Source: Clostridiales bacterium | GTDB lineage: Bacteria; Bacillota; Clostridia; Lachnospirales; UBA12420 | Reading direction: 5' to 3' | DNA: 8,025 bases | Assembly (NCBI GenBank): GCA_003452395.1 | Contig: DMOI01000059.1 | Location: 17,930-25,954 of the forward strand | Shown here: piece by piece, positions 1 to 6,018 of the stretch | Position numbering within the stretch: position 1 is the stretch's first letter | Layout: each line of letters opens with the position of its first letter | The notes under the pieces: generated by a model | Seen by the model: the letters and a program-made list of their open reading frames with translations, nothing else | The model's database searches: none | Told to the model about the DNA's origin: nothing | Translations under genes and position numbers: made by a program

Positions 1-12
1 TATACTTGCATT

Positions 13-852
13 TTATTTAGCTTTAGTGATAAACATTTGTGTAAACATTTTACCATAAGTTCCACCATCTTTTATTCCTATACCAATGTGAGTAAAGCTT
101 GCATTTAAAATATTGGCTTTGTGTCCTGGTGAATTCATCAATGAATCGTGTGCATTTTGAACAGTTTGATTACCTGCGATATTTTCACCTGCGCCAGAGT
201 AAACTATGCCAAAGCTTTTCATCATGTCGAATGGACTACCATATGTCGGTGAATTATGATCAAAATAATTATTATTTATCATATCTTGTGCTTTGGTTCT
301 AGCAACATCAGTTAACTTAATGTCTACAGTTAATGCAGGTACATTATTTTGAGTTCTAGCAGCATTTACAAGGCTAACCATTTGCTGTTCGTCACTAGTT
401 AAGGATGTGGTTGTAGTGCCTGTAGCTGGAGGTGGAGTAATGTTTGTATCGGTAGCAGTATTTGTAGTAGGTGTTGTGGGTGTAGGTGAAGGAGTAGTGA
501 CTCCAGCTCCAGTATTTTTAGAGGTTGTGTTGATAAGAGGAGCATTATCAGCTGTTATAGTTTTACATTGATTTGTAGGTATAAAACCAATTTTGTTTCC
601 GGGTAGCCTTACTGCATAACGATCAGAAACTTGATTTATTACATCTAAAGTTGCATTTTTATTTACTGTTTGAAGTACCGGTGAGCTATCATCGACACCT
701 ACTCTTACATTTGCTTGGTTGGTAAGTACTTTTACTTTTTTTACATTAGCAACTCCAGAAATCGAAGATTCTATACTTTTTGAAACCTGATTAGAGCATG
801 CAGTAAAAACGAGTAATAAGACTAGGGATAAGAATAAATAAAGTCTTTTCAT
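13..852 (-). CDS. CAP-domain (YkwD-type) lipoprotein with SH3-like domain
   Basis: The 279-residue product opens with a lipoprotein signal (MKRLYLFLSLVLLLVFTACS) and a lipobox ending at Cys19, so it should be exported and lipid-anchored on the outer face of the membrane. Residues about 40-97 look like a bacterial SH3 domain (ANVRVG... start, IGFIPT near the end), a typical wall-binding module. A Thr/Pro-rich linker (about 110-150) follows. Residues about 153-275 form a CAP/SCP domain, shown by LVNAARTQNN, YFDHNSP (His199), GENIAG (Glu223) and NSPGHKANIL (His244). The spaced His and Glu residues are the usual CAP cavity ligands. Bacterial CAP proteins of the YkwD type are secreted, but their chemistry is mostly unknown. 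The start is supported by AGGAGGC just upstream on the minus strand. The gene is divergent from the next one. Family call is firm; function is open. Confidence 0.93.
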   Translation of the reverse strand: MKRLYLFLSLVLLLVFTACSNQVSKSIESSISGVANVKKVKVLTNQANVRVGVDDSSPVLQTVNKNATLDVINQVSDRYAVRLPGNKIGFIPTNQCKTITADNAPLINTTSKNTGAGVTTPSPTPTTPTTNTATDTNITPPPATGTTTTSLTSDEQQMVSLVNAARTQNNVPALTVDIKLTDVARTKAQDMINNNYFDHNSPTYGSPFDMMKSFGIVYSGAGENIAGNQTVQNAHDSLMNSPGHKANILNASFTHIGIGIKDGGTYGKMFTQMFITKAK

Positions 853-860
853 AATTTTAA

Positions 861-867
861 GCCTCCT
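861..867 (-). promoter_or_regulatory. Ribosome binding site of the CAP lipoprotein gene
   Basis: Read on the minus strand this is AGGAGGC, 8 bases before the ATG at 852. It fixes the start codon. The rest of 868-1010 holds no gene, and I found no convincing minus-strand -35/-10 pair there. Confidence 0.8.
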
Positions 868-1012
868 GATTTGAAAATAAATAAGTATACATAATATAGT
901 ATTGCATATATTTGGGTTTTTATTTAATAACTTTAGAAATAATGTGTATTATAAAAATTCCTGAATAAATGCATACAGATTAATTAAAAATGTATATATT
1001 TACAAAATTCAC

Positions 1013-1041
1013 TTGACATATGTAATAATATGGAATATAAT
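1013..1041 (+). promoter_or_regulatory. Consensus sigma-A promoter of the Gly/Ala-rich protein gene
   Basis: TTGACA (1013-1018) and TATAAT (1036-1041) both match the vegetative consensus exactly and are 17 bases apart, the optimal spacing. A leader of roughly 45-50 bases would follow before the ATG at 1095. No operator-like palindrome overlaps it, so strong constitutive expression is the simplest reading. Confidence 0.85.
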
Positions 1042-1074
1042 AGTAAATATTTTACATAAGATAATATTATTATA

Positions 1075-1081
1075 AAAGGAG
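1075..1081 (+). promoter_or_regulatory. Ribosome binding site for the 1095 gene
   Basis: AAAGGAG, followed by TGG, lies 13 bases before the ATG at 1095. That is slightly long but still within use, and no closer start codon is in frame. Confidence 0.6.
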
Positions 1082-1094
1082 TGGTAAAAATAAG

Positions 1095-1685
1095 ATGGCG
1101 AATGAAATGTTAACTGCAAAGAGTGAAGTAATGAAAATTGAGGAGGCGGCTGAGAATACTTTAACTAAATTAAAACTTTTAGGTGTTCTGGGACTTTTAG
1201 GAGGTGCAGGAGTTTTAGCAGCTCCAGTTATAGGGACGAGTTCCACACTTTTAGCAGCTTTTGGTGTAGGTAAATTTGCATCTGGATTTGCATTAGCCTC
1301 AAAATTTGCGGTTGCTATTGGAGTGTCAGGTGTAGCTGGTTGTATTGATGGATTAATACGTAAAGGTAAAAAAATTGATAAATTGAATAATAATATTGCA
1401 GTAGAAGAAAAAAAGGAAGCAAATAAGGCTAAAAGAGAAGAAGAGAAAATGAAAATAGATTTGTTAAATGCACAAGCTACCATTGCGTTGGCCGGGGAGA
1501 TTAAAAGATCTAATGATGTTGCAGAACATAATATGGGAACAGGTATAAATTATGGAAGAAGGCTTGCAACACATAAACAAATCGAGAGTATAGATATTAA
1601 TAATAAATTAACATCAGTAGAATCTTACATGCTGATGTCAGGAGAACCCCAAATAATTGAGGGAGAATGTAAAGTCTTACAATAA
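1095..1685 (+). CDS. Unrecognised Gly/Ala-rich hydrophobic protein with charged helical tail
   Basis: I do not recognise the family of this 196-residue protein. It has three visible parts. Residues 1-26 are polar and helical. Residues about 27-88 are a long Gly/Ala/Leu/Val stretch (VLGLLGGAGVLAAPVIG, then FGVGKFASGFALASKFAVAIGVSG) that could form a two-helix membrane hairpin with glycine-zipper spacing. Residues about 89-140 are highly charged (KKGK..., EEKKEANKAKREEEKMK) and probably helical or coiled-coil. The C-terminal 55 residues are mixed and polar. There is no cleavable signal or lipobox, so the ends probably stay cytoplasmic if it is a membrane hairpin. It is a single-gene unit with a perfect promoter and its own terminator. 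The open frame on the other strand is a shadow. Alternatives are a phage-derived or small pore-forming or membrane-remodelling protein; none can be proved here. Confidence 0.85.
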   Translation: MANEMLTAKSEVMKIEEAAENTLTKLKLLGVLGLLGGAGVLAAPVIGTSSTLLAAFGVGKFASGFALASKFAVAIGVSGVAGCIDGLIRKGKKIDKLNNNIAVEEKKEANKAKREEEKMKIDLLNAQATIALAGEIKRSNDVAEHNMGTGINYGRRLATHKQIESIDINNKLTSVESYMLMSGEPQIIEGECKVLQ

Positions 1686-1711
1686 AAAACACAAAAATAT
1701 CAGAACTAAAC

Positions 1712-1757
1712 AAAAAGATGAACGAATTCCTAATCGTATAGGTGTGTTCATTTTTTT
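1712..1757 (+). terminator. Rho-independent terminator after the Gly/Ala-rich protein gene
   Basis: ATGAAC (1718-1723) pairs with GTTCAT (1746-1751). An inner CCT/AGG pairing caps the hairpin, with an asymmetric internal bulge. Seven T residues follow at 1751-1757. The A-run before the stem can pair with the T-run, so it may also work on the other strand. Confidence 0.75.
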
Positions 1758-1782
1758 GTTATATTTTATTTTGAAAAATAGT

Positions 1783-1810
1783 TTGATAATATATTGATAT
1801 ATGGTATAAT
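1783..1810 (+). promoter_or_regulatory. Extended -10 promoter of the deoxyribosyltransferase-like/MBL genes
   Basis: TTGATA (1783-1788) lies 16 bases before TATAAT (1805-1810). The -10 is preceded by TGG, giving the TGnTATAAT extended form. The transcript would start near 1817 and leave a leader of about 65 bases. Confidence 0.65.
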
Positions 1811-1868
1811 ATAGTGAAATGTTTATTCATATTAATTACGGTTATATTTAACACTACCAAAATAAAAC

Positions 1869-1875
1869 AGGAGGT
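1869..1875 (+). promoter_or_regulatory. Ribosome binding site for the 1882 gene
   Basis: AGGAGGT, a near-perfect Shine-Dalgarno, sits 6 bases before the ATG at 1882. Confidence 0.8.
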
Positions 1876-1881
1876 AGAAAG

Positions 1882-2271
1882 ATGAAAAAGATATTAATTG
1901 GCGGGAGTATGAAGTTTAGAGATACAATAAAAAATACAATGAAAGAACTAGAAAATATAGGGTTTGAGCCATTATTTCCTAATATTGATTATACAGAAGA
2001 AAGTAGAGATGTTGCTGAAACTATTGAGGAAAAATCAAAACTGGTTTGGGATCATCTTAAAGCAGTAGAGCAGGCAGATGCACTATATTTTATAGTACCT
2101 AATGGTTATATGGGAACGAGTTGTAAAATAGAGTTAGGATATGCACTTGCACTTAAAAAGCCGATATATTTTTCTGAAACAACTAATGATATGGGACTTG
2201 ATTGTTATACGGAGGGATTTATAAAGCTTGAAGAATTACATGAGTGGAGGAGTATATTATGTACGAGCTAG
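1882..2271 (+). CDS. Nucleoside 2-deoxyribosyltransferase-like protein
   Basis: The 129-residue product has the small Rossmann-like fold signature of the nucleoside 2-deoxyribosyltransferase superfamily. It begins with a beta strand and glycine turn (KKILIGGSMKF), has an acidic strand end (QADALYFIVP, Asp66), then GYMGTSCKIELGYALALKKPIYF. In known family members the Glu of the ELGYA motif is the nucleophile that attacks the deoxyribose C1'; here it is Glu84. The fold family also includes proteins that bind nucleotides or cleave other N-glycosidic bonds, so base exchange on deoxynucleosides is an inference. Length fits small single-domain members. It is cytoplasmic, with no signal or membrane segment. 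Its last codons overlap the start of the metallo-beta-lactamase gene by 13 bases, so the two are probably translationally coupled. An alternative is a stand-alone nucleotide-sensing protein of the same fold. Confidence 0.85.
   Translation: MKKILIGGSMKFRDTIKNTMKELENIGFEPLFPNIDYTEESRDVAETIEEKSKLVWDHLKAVEQADALYFIVPNGYMGTSCKIELGYALALKKPIYFSETTNDMGLDCYTEGFIKLEELHEWRSILCTS
2246..2252 (+). promoter_or_regulatory. Ribosome binding site that sets the MBL start at 2259
   Basis: GGAGGAG lies inside the upstream coding sequence, 6 bases before the ATG at 2259. The longer frame opening with GTG at 2244 would contain this site and has none of its own, so 2259 is preferred. Confidence 0.75.
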
Positions 2272-3134
2272 TTAAGATTGGTGAGAATACATATTATATA
2301 GATTGTCCTTCTAAAATCGGAATTTACAAGTCAGGTGACAGTGTATATCTTATAGATAGTGGCGAGGATAAGGATATAGGAAGAAAAATATACGATATAT
2401 TACAACACAATAAGTGGGATTTGGCAGGGATAATAAATACTCATTCTAATATTGATCATGTAGCTGGAAATAAGTATTTGCAGGATAGAACTGGATGCGA
2501 TATAATTTCTACTCGCATAGAGAATGTATTTATAGAAAAACCAATGTTAGAGTTTTCTTTTGCATATGGTGGGTACCCAATTAGTAGTCTTATAAGTAAG
2601 GTGATACCTACTGAAATATCAAAACCTACAAAATCCATAGATATGGGACTACCGAGAGGATTAGAGGCTATAAGATTACCGGGTCATCATTTTGATATGA
2701 TAGGTATAAGAACATCAGACAATGTGTTTTTTGTAGCTGATAGCTTAGTTAGTGAAGAAATGTTGTCTAAATATCATATTATATTTATTTATGATGTAAA
2801 AGCTTTTTTAGAAACCTTAGATATGTTAGAAAGAGTGGAAGCGAGGATGATTATACCCTCACATGCGGAAGCAGTATCCGATATTGGACCACTTGTTAGG
2901 GCCAATAGAAATAAAGTAATTGATATTATAGAATTCATACTAAAAATATGCAAAAAAAATCAGACTTTTGAAGATGTGCTAAAAGGTGTTATGGATAATT
3001 ATAATAGACATCTTAATTTTATTCAGTATTGTTTGGTTGGAAGTACTGTAAAATCATATCTTACCTATTTATATGACCAAGAAAAACTGGATTGTGTGTT
3101 TAAGGAGAATAAAATGTATTGGGTGGTAAAATAA
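2259..3134 (+). CDS. MBL-fold metallo-hydrolase with altered metal motif
   Basis: This 291-residue cytoplasmic protein has the metallo-beta-lactamase fold in its N-terminal 210 residues: paired strands with YLIDSGE, then the metal motif THSNIDH (His62, Asn64, Asp66, His67), RLPGHHFDMIG (His143/His144), VADS (Asp161) and IPSHAEA (His202). The canonical motif is HxHxDH, so the second His is Asn here; this could weaken or change the first metal site. I recall related Firmicute proteins with HSNxDH, so it may be a subfamily trait and not damage. A C-terminal helical region (about 215-291) may be a winged-helix-like or dimerising segment. The substrate cannot be told from sequence; hydrolysis of an ester, thioester or phosphodiester is possible. 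It overlaps the deoxyribosyltransferase-like gene, suggesting a joint role in nucleotide or metabolite clean-up. The start at 2259 is chosen on its Shine-Dalgarno. Confidence 0.88.
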   Translation: MYELVKIGENTYYIDCPSKIGIYKSGDSVYLIDSGEDKDIGRKIYDILQHNKWDLAGIINTHSNIDHVAGNKYLQDRTGCDIISTRIENVFIEKPMLEFSFAYGGYPISSLISKVIPTEISKPTKSIDMGLPRGLEAIRLPGHHFDMIGIRTSDNVFFVADSLVSEEMLSKYHIIFIYDVKAFLETLDMLERVEARMIIPSHAEAVSDIGPLVRANRNKVIDIIEFILKICKKNQTFEDVLKGVMDNYNRHLNFIQYCLVGSTVKSYLTYLYDQEKLDCVFKENKMYWVVK

Positions 3135-3141
3135 CGGGTAT

Positions 3142-3170
3142 TTGAAGACTAAGAAAATAGTAATTTTAAT
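3142..3170 (+). promoter_or_regulatory. Possible weak promoter before the EamA transporter
   Basis: TTGAAG (3142-3147) and TTTAAT (3165-3170) are 17 bases apart, matching the consensus at 4 and 5 of 6 positions. In such AT-rich DNA this may be chance. No terminator separates the MBL gene from the transporter, so read-through is equally likely. Confidence 0.3.
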
Positions 3171-3210
3171 AAATAGACATGATAAAATTATCTAGAAAGT
3201 AGGTTCAACT

Positions 3211-4080
3211 ATGTGGTTTGTTTTAGCAATTTCTGTAGCAATAATTTGGGGTTTTGCCGAGCTATACTTTAAAAAATCTACCCAAACTGAAAGTAACACA
3301 TTATTATTTTTCTGGCAGTATGTTTTACAAGGTATAGTTTATATGTTAGTTTGCTTTGTCCTGGGAGAAGGGTTATTTGAAAATTTTAGGCTAGAATTAC
3401 TATTAAAGATATTACCTATTGCTTTAGTTAGTTGGGTGTCGATGTTTATTTATATTAAAGCAATAGCAAATTCTAAATTATCTATTGTATCTCCAATTAT
3501 GTCATCCAACTATATTTTAGCAGTAATACTGGGTATAGTATTTTTGAATGAAAGAGTTACCTACTTGCAGATAATTAGTATAGTACTCATATTAATATCA
3601 ATGTTTTTACTTGTTAGGTGTAAAAATACGGATAAAAATTGTGAGGTTAGTAATAAAAAATATATATATGGAATAATCTTAGCGCTAATATATTTTATTG
3701 CAATAGGGGGAAATAGTTTTGCTGAAAAAGCATACTTAAACTTTTATGTTACGGCAATAGAATTTATATTTTACTATGGAATACTGTGCTTAATAATGAC
3801 TATCATTATGTTTTTTACTATTAAAGGTGTAAAAAAAGATTTTATATTCAAAAAACCTAACAAAGATACATGGAAAGGAATAATTTATAGTAATTTGGGT
3901 GGAGTTATATATACATATACACTGTCAATGAATAATATTTCACTTGTGATACCAATAATCTCGTCATATGTCGTAGTCACTGAAATATTGGCCGCAGTTA
4001 TATTAAGAGAAAAGGTTAGTATTAAGCAGAGAATATATATTGTTTTAATAATATTAGGAGTAATAATGATAAGTTTGTAA
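3211..4080 (+). CDS. EamA/DMT-family membrane transporter
   Basis: The 289-residue protein has about ten hydrophobic segments (near 2-20, 31-55, 64-86, 90-111, 117-136, 147-165, 175-203, 222-240, 245-266 and 272-289). They fall in two halves of five, as in the drug/metabolite transporter superfamily with two EamA repeats. Each half ends with the usual pattern: LSIVSPIMSSNYILAVILGIVFLNERVT in the first and SLVIPIISSYVVVTEILAAVILREKVS in the second, with a charged LNERV/LREKV turn before the last helix. Such proteins move small metabolites, often amino acids or their waste products, across the cytoplasmic membrane. The substrate is not predictable here. The Shine-Dalgarno (AAAGTAGGT, 3196-3204) is weak. 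The gap of 76 bases after the MBL gene has no terminator, and none follows before the next gene. Confidence 0.9.
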   Translation: MWFVLAISVAIIWGFAELYFKKSTQTESNTLLFFWQYVLQGIVYMLVCFVLGEGLFENFRLELLLKILPIALVSWVSMFIYIKAIANSKLSIVSPIMSSNYILAVILGIVFLNERVTYLQIISIVLILISMFLLVRCKNTDKNCEVSNKKYIYGIILALIYFIAIGGNSFAEKAYLNFYVTAIEFIFYYGILCLIMTIIMFFTIKGVKKDFIFKKPNKDTWKGIIYSNLGGVIYTYTLSMNNISLVIPIISSYVVVTEILAAVILREKVSIKQRIYIVLIILGVIMISL

Positions 4081-4098
4081 GGGTTAAACAATAAATAA

Positions 4099-4127
4099 TG
4101 GAAATATATAATACAAATGTATATAAT
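4099..4127 (+). promoter_or_regulatory. Probable promoter of the DUF1540 gene
   Basis: TATAAT (4122-4127) has a weak -35, TGGAAA (4099-4104), 17 bases upstream. A second TATAAT (4107-4112) has an even weaker -35. The upstream ATG at 4117 sits right beside the -10, which argues against it as the translation start. Confidence 0.45.
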
Positions 4128-4152
4128 AATGCTTTTTATTTATACTATACTT

Positions 4153-4160
4153 GAGGTGAT
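4153..4160 (+). promoter_or_regulatory. Ribosome binding site that sets the DUF1540 start
   Basis: GAGGTGAT lies 4 bases before the ATG at 4165. The in-frame ATG at 4117 has no such site. Confidence 0.75.
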
Positions 4161-4164
4161 ATAT

Positions 4165-4332
4165 ATGTCTAAGAATACACTTAAAAATAAGGTTAAATGT
4201 AGTGTTGAAAATTGTTCTTATAATGAAGAGAGAGCATGTAGCGCTGAAGCTCTTGAAGTTAATTCAATGACAGGCAAAGATAAGGCACATATAAGTGATG
4301 AAACTTGTTGTACAACATTTAAAGATAAATAA
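4165..4332 (+). CDS. Small Cys-rich DUF1540 protein
   Basis: The 55-residue protein carries one DUF1540 unit. The pattern is KCSVENCSYN (Cys12, Cys17), ERACSAEALEV (Cys25) and SDETCCTTF (Cys48, Cys49). The usual family pattern is C-x4-C-x7-C, then S-x2-T-x-C-x-T-F; here the last conserved Cys is Cys49, and Cys48 is extra. The four conserved Cys residues suggest a small zinc-binding knuckle, but the family has no settled function. It is common in clostridia and other anaerobes. It is cytoplasmic, with no signal. The start at 4165 gives a protein that begins shortly before the domain; an in-frame extension to 4117 would add 16 residues but lacks a ribosome site and overlaps a promoter. A good terminator follows, so this gene closes the transcription unit. 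Confidence 0.9.
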   Translation: MSKNTLKNKVKCSVENCSYNEERACSAEALEVNSMTGKDKAHISDETCCTTFKDK

Positions 4333-4368
4333 TAATAAAATAAGATTCAAAATAGATACTAAATAAAG

Positions 4369-4406
4369 GTAACGATTCATTTTATAGTGAATTGTTATTT
4401 TTTTTT
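4369..4406 (+). terminator. Rho-independent terminator after the DUF1540 gene
   Basis: TAACGATTCA (4370-4379) pairs with TGAATTGTTA (4388-4397) over 10 bp, including one G-T pair, around an 8-base loop. Nine T residues follow (4398-4406). The sequence from 4407 to 4480 shows no gene and no clear promoter. Confidence 0.88.
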
Positions 4407-4481
4407 GATAATAATACTAGGTGTTAGGAATTAATAATTACATGCATATGAAATATAAGGTTAGACTAATAAGAAATGCTC

Positions 4482-4491
4482 AAGGGGTGAT
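4482..4491 (+). promoter_or_regulatory. Shine-Dalgarno pointing to an ACG codon at 4497
   Basis: AAGGGGTGAT matches 8 of 10 bases of AGGAGGTGAT and is the only ribosome site near this gene. It lies 5 bases before the in-frame ACG at 4497 but 26 bases before the first ATG at 4518, too far to serve it normally. Confidence 0.6.
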
Positions 4492-4517
4492 ATTAAACGA
4501 AAAATCTAATTATATTC

Positions 4518-5951
4518 ATGGTTGTTATAGTTTTATTCTTGGGATTTAGACATGTAGAGGCATCACCTAATTATAATAATATAGACACAATGATAAAGAA
4601 TTACATGAGAGATTTTAATATTCCTGGGATTGCAGTTATAGTTACTAAGGGCGATAATGTTGTCTATTTAAAGTCATTTGGAATAGGACATGATAATAAG
4701 TCATTAGGTAAAGATACGAAAATGTACATTGGATCATTAAGTAAATCATTTACAGCTTTAGCAATTATGCAACTAGAGGAGTCAGGAAAAATTGATATAG
4801 ATAAACCAGTTAAGACATACTTACCATATTTTAAGGTGAACAATAATTATTCCACGGAGAACATTACTGTTAGGCATTTATTAAATCAAACAAGTGGAAT
4901 GTCCGAGATAAATAATATATCTAAACTCAAAAATACAACTTCGCTTAGAGAAGGGGTACTTGATTTGAAAAAGGCAAGACCTGTATCAAAACCTGGGGAT
5001 GAGTTTCATTATTTTAATCCCAACTATGTGATACTAGGAGCAATCGTTGAAGAAGTGACAGGAGAAAAGTACGAAAAATATATGAAGGAAAATATACTGG
5101 GCCCTTTAGGGATGAAAAATACAGTACTTGATATTAAAAATGGTGTTACAAATCTATCCAATGGATTTGGAGCTTTTGCTGGTTTTCCTGTTAAGAGGAG
5201 AGAAGAATTTATAAAATCAGCAATTTCAGCAGGGTTTATTATTTCAACACCTGAGGATATTTCTAAATATATCATTTTTCAAAATAAAACCAATAAGACT
5301 TTTAGAAATGTTTTATCATATAGAAATATAGACGAAATGCATAAACCAGCTTTGAGAACAAAACCGTATTATGGTATGGGATGGTTTATAAATGAGAAAT
5401 ATAATAATACTAAAGTAGTTGAGCATAATGGAGAACTTAAAAATTTTCACGCAGATATAGTTTTATTACCCGAACTTGATTATGGGATATCGGTTATGAC
5501 AAATCAAAACCATGTTTTATATGATATTTTTGTATATCCAGAACTACGAGAAAATCTAACCAAATTAGTGCTGGGGACGAGCTATAAAAATAGTAGTACA
5601 TTTACGGTTGTCTATTTACTATTAATTACTGTTGGGATAATTACAATTATAGTTAGTATCTATATAATAATTAGAACAAAGAAATTATTTCAAAAAACTA
5701 TAGAAAAGGGTTTGAAAAGAGTATATATTAGTATTATTATTGACGTAATAATGCCAATAATTTTTTTAGTGATGTTCTCATATTTTTTTAGCAAAATGGT
5801 TCAAACCGGATTCAGCTTTGAAATGATATGGGGGCTCACACATGACTTGGTCATATGGTTCTTAGTTATTTGCATATTAGCGTTTATTAGGGCTTTATAT
5901 AAAATATTAATTTTGCATGAAGCAATAAAAAAAGGAATCATTAAGCTATAA
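4518..5951 (+). CDS. Serine beta-lactamase-like hydrolase with C-terminal membrane domain
   Basis: This is a class C beta-lactamase/penicillin-binding-protein-like serine hydrolase of 477 residues. From the ATG at 4518, the nucleophile motif is Ser73-Leu-Ser-Lys76 (GSLSKSFTA), the second motif is Tyr165-Phe-Asn167 (HYFNPNY), and His303-Asn-Gly305 stands where class C enzymes have KTG. All catalytic motifs are present, so it is probably active on a D-amino-acid peptide, ester or similar substrate outside the cell. After residue 360 three hydrophobic segments (about 363-385, 403-425 and 440-465) form a membrane domain. The N-terminus is a hydrophobic stretch ending in VEASP, a likely signal-peptidase site. 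The ATG start has no ribosome site and leaves no positive charge before the hydrophobic core. Starting at the ACG at 4497 would add (M)KNLIIF and restore a normal signal. The true start is probably 4497. Confidence 0.9.
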   Translation: MVVIVLFLGFRHVEASPNYNNIDTMIKNYMRDFNIPGIAVIVTKGDNVVYLKSFGIGHDNKSLGKDTKMYIGSLSKSFTALAIMQLEESGKIDIDKPVKTYLPYFKVNNNYSTENITVRHLLNQTSGMSEINNISKLKNTTSLREGVLDLKKARPVSKPGDEFHYFNPNYVILGAIVEEVTGEKYEKYMKENILGPLGMKNTVLDIKNGVTNLSNGFGAFAGFPVKRREEFIKSAISAGFIISTPEDISKYIIFQNKTNKTFRNVLSYRNIDEMHKPALRTKPYYGMGWFINEKYNNTKVVEHNGELKNFHADIVLLPELDYGISVMTNQNHVLYDIFVYPELRENLTKLVLGTSYKNSSTFTVVYLLLITVGIITIIVSIYIIIRTKKLFQKTIEKGLKRVYISIIIDVIMPIIFLVMFSYFFSKMVQTGFSFEMIWGLTHDLVIWFLVICILAFIRALYKILILHEAIKKGIIKL

Positions 5952-5980
5952 AGGAATAAAAGGACGGTGTGCATAATACA

Positions 5981-5995
5981 AATATAATAGTAAAT
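5981..5995 (+). promoter_or_regulatory. Possible -10 region of the Gmad2 lipoprotein gene
   Basis: AATATAATAGTAAAT contains TATAAT (5983-5988) and is identical over 15 bases to the -10 region at 1034-1048, which belongs to a consensus promoter. A good -35 is missing: AGGACG (5961-5966) is the best, matching 3 of 6 bases. Read-through from the hydrolase gene is also possible because no terminator lies between them. Confidence 0.35.
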
Positions 5996-6006
5996 TGCAT
6001 TTTAAA

Positions 6007-6013
6007 AAGGAGG
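6007..6013 (+). promoter_or_regulatory. Ribosome binding site that sets the lipoprotein start
   Basis: AAGGAGG lies 5 bases before the ATG at 6019. The in-frame ATG at 5995 would put this site inside the coding sequence and has no site of its own. Confidence 0.8.
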
Positions 6014-6018
6014 AAGAT

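Noticed and set aside
99..302. Plus-strand open frame inside the CAP gene
   Set aside because: It lies opposite the conserved CAP domain and has no ribosome site or domain-like sequence.
1070..1483. Minus-strand open frame of 137 codons
   Set aside because: It is antisense to the gene at 1095-1685, has Ala/Pro/Ser-rich mirror composition, and no ribosome site. The plus-strand gene has a perfect promoter and terminator.
2456..2638. Minus-strand open frame inside the MBL gene
   Set aside because: It is opposite the metal-motif region of a clear enzyme and has no signals of its own.
3885..4091. Minus-strand open frame at the end of the transporter gene
   Set aside because: It is antisense to the last EamA helices, so its hydrophobicity is an echo of that coding strand.
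4117..4164. N-terminal membrane extension of the DUF1540 protein
   Set aside because: The hydrophobic 16-residue lead would start next to a -10 box without a ribosome site; the ATG at 4165 has one.
5024..5275. Minus-strand open frame inside the hydrolase gene
   Set aside because: It is antisense to the catalytic domain and has no ribosome site.
5971..6004. Sigma-G-like spore promoter (GCATA ... CATTTTA) before the Gmad2 gene
   Set aside because: The spacer is 22 bases, too long for sigma-F/G promoters, which need about 17-18.
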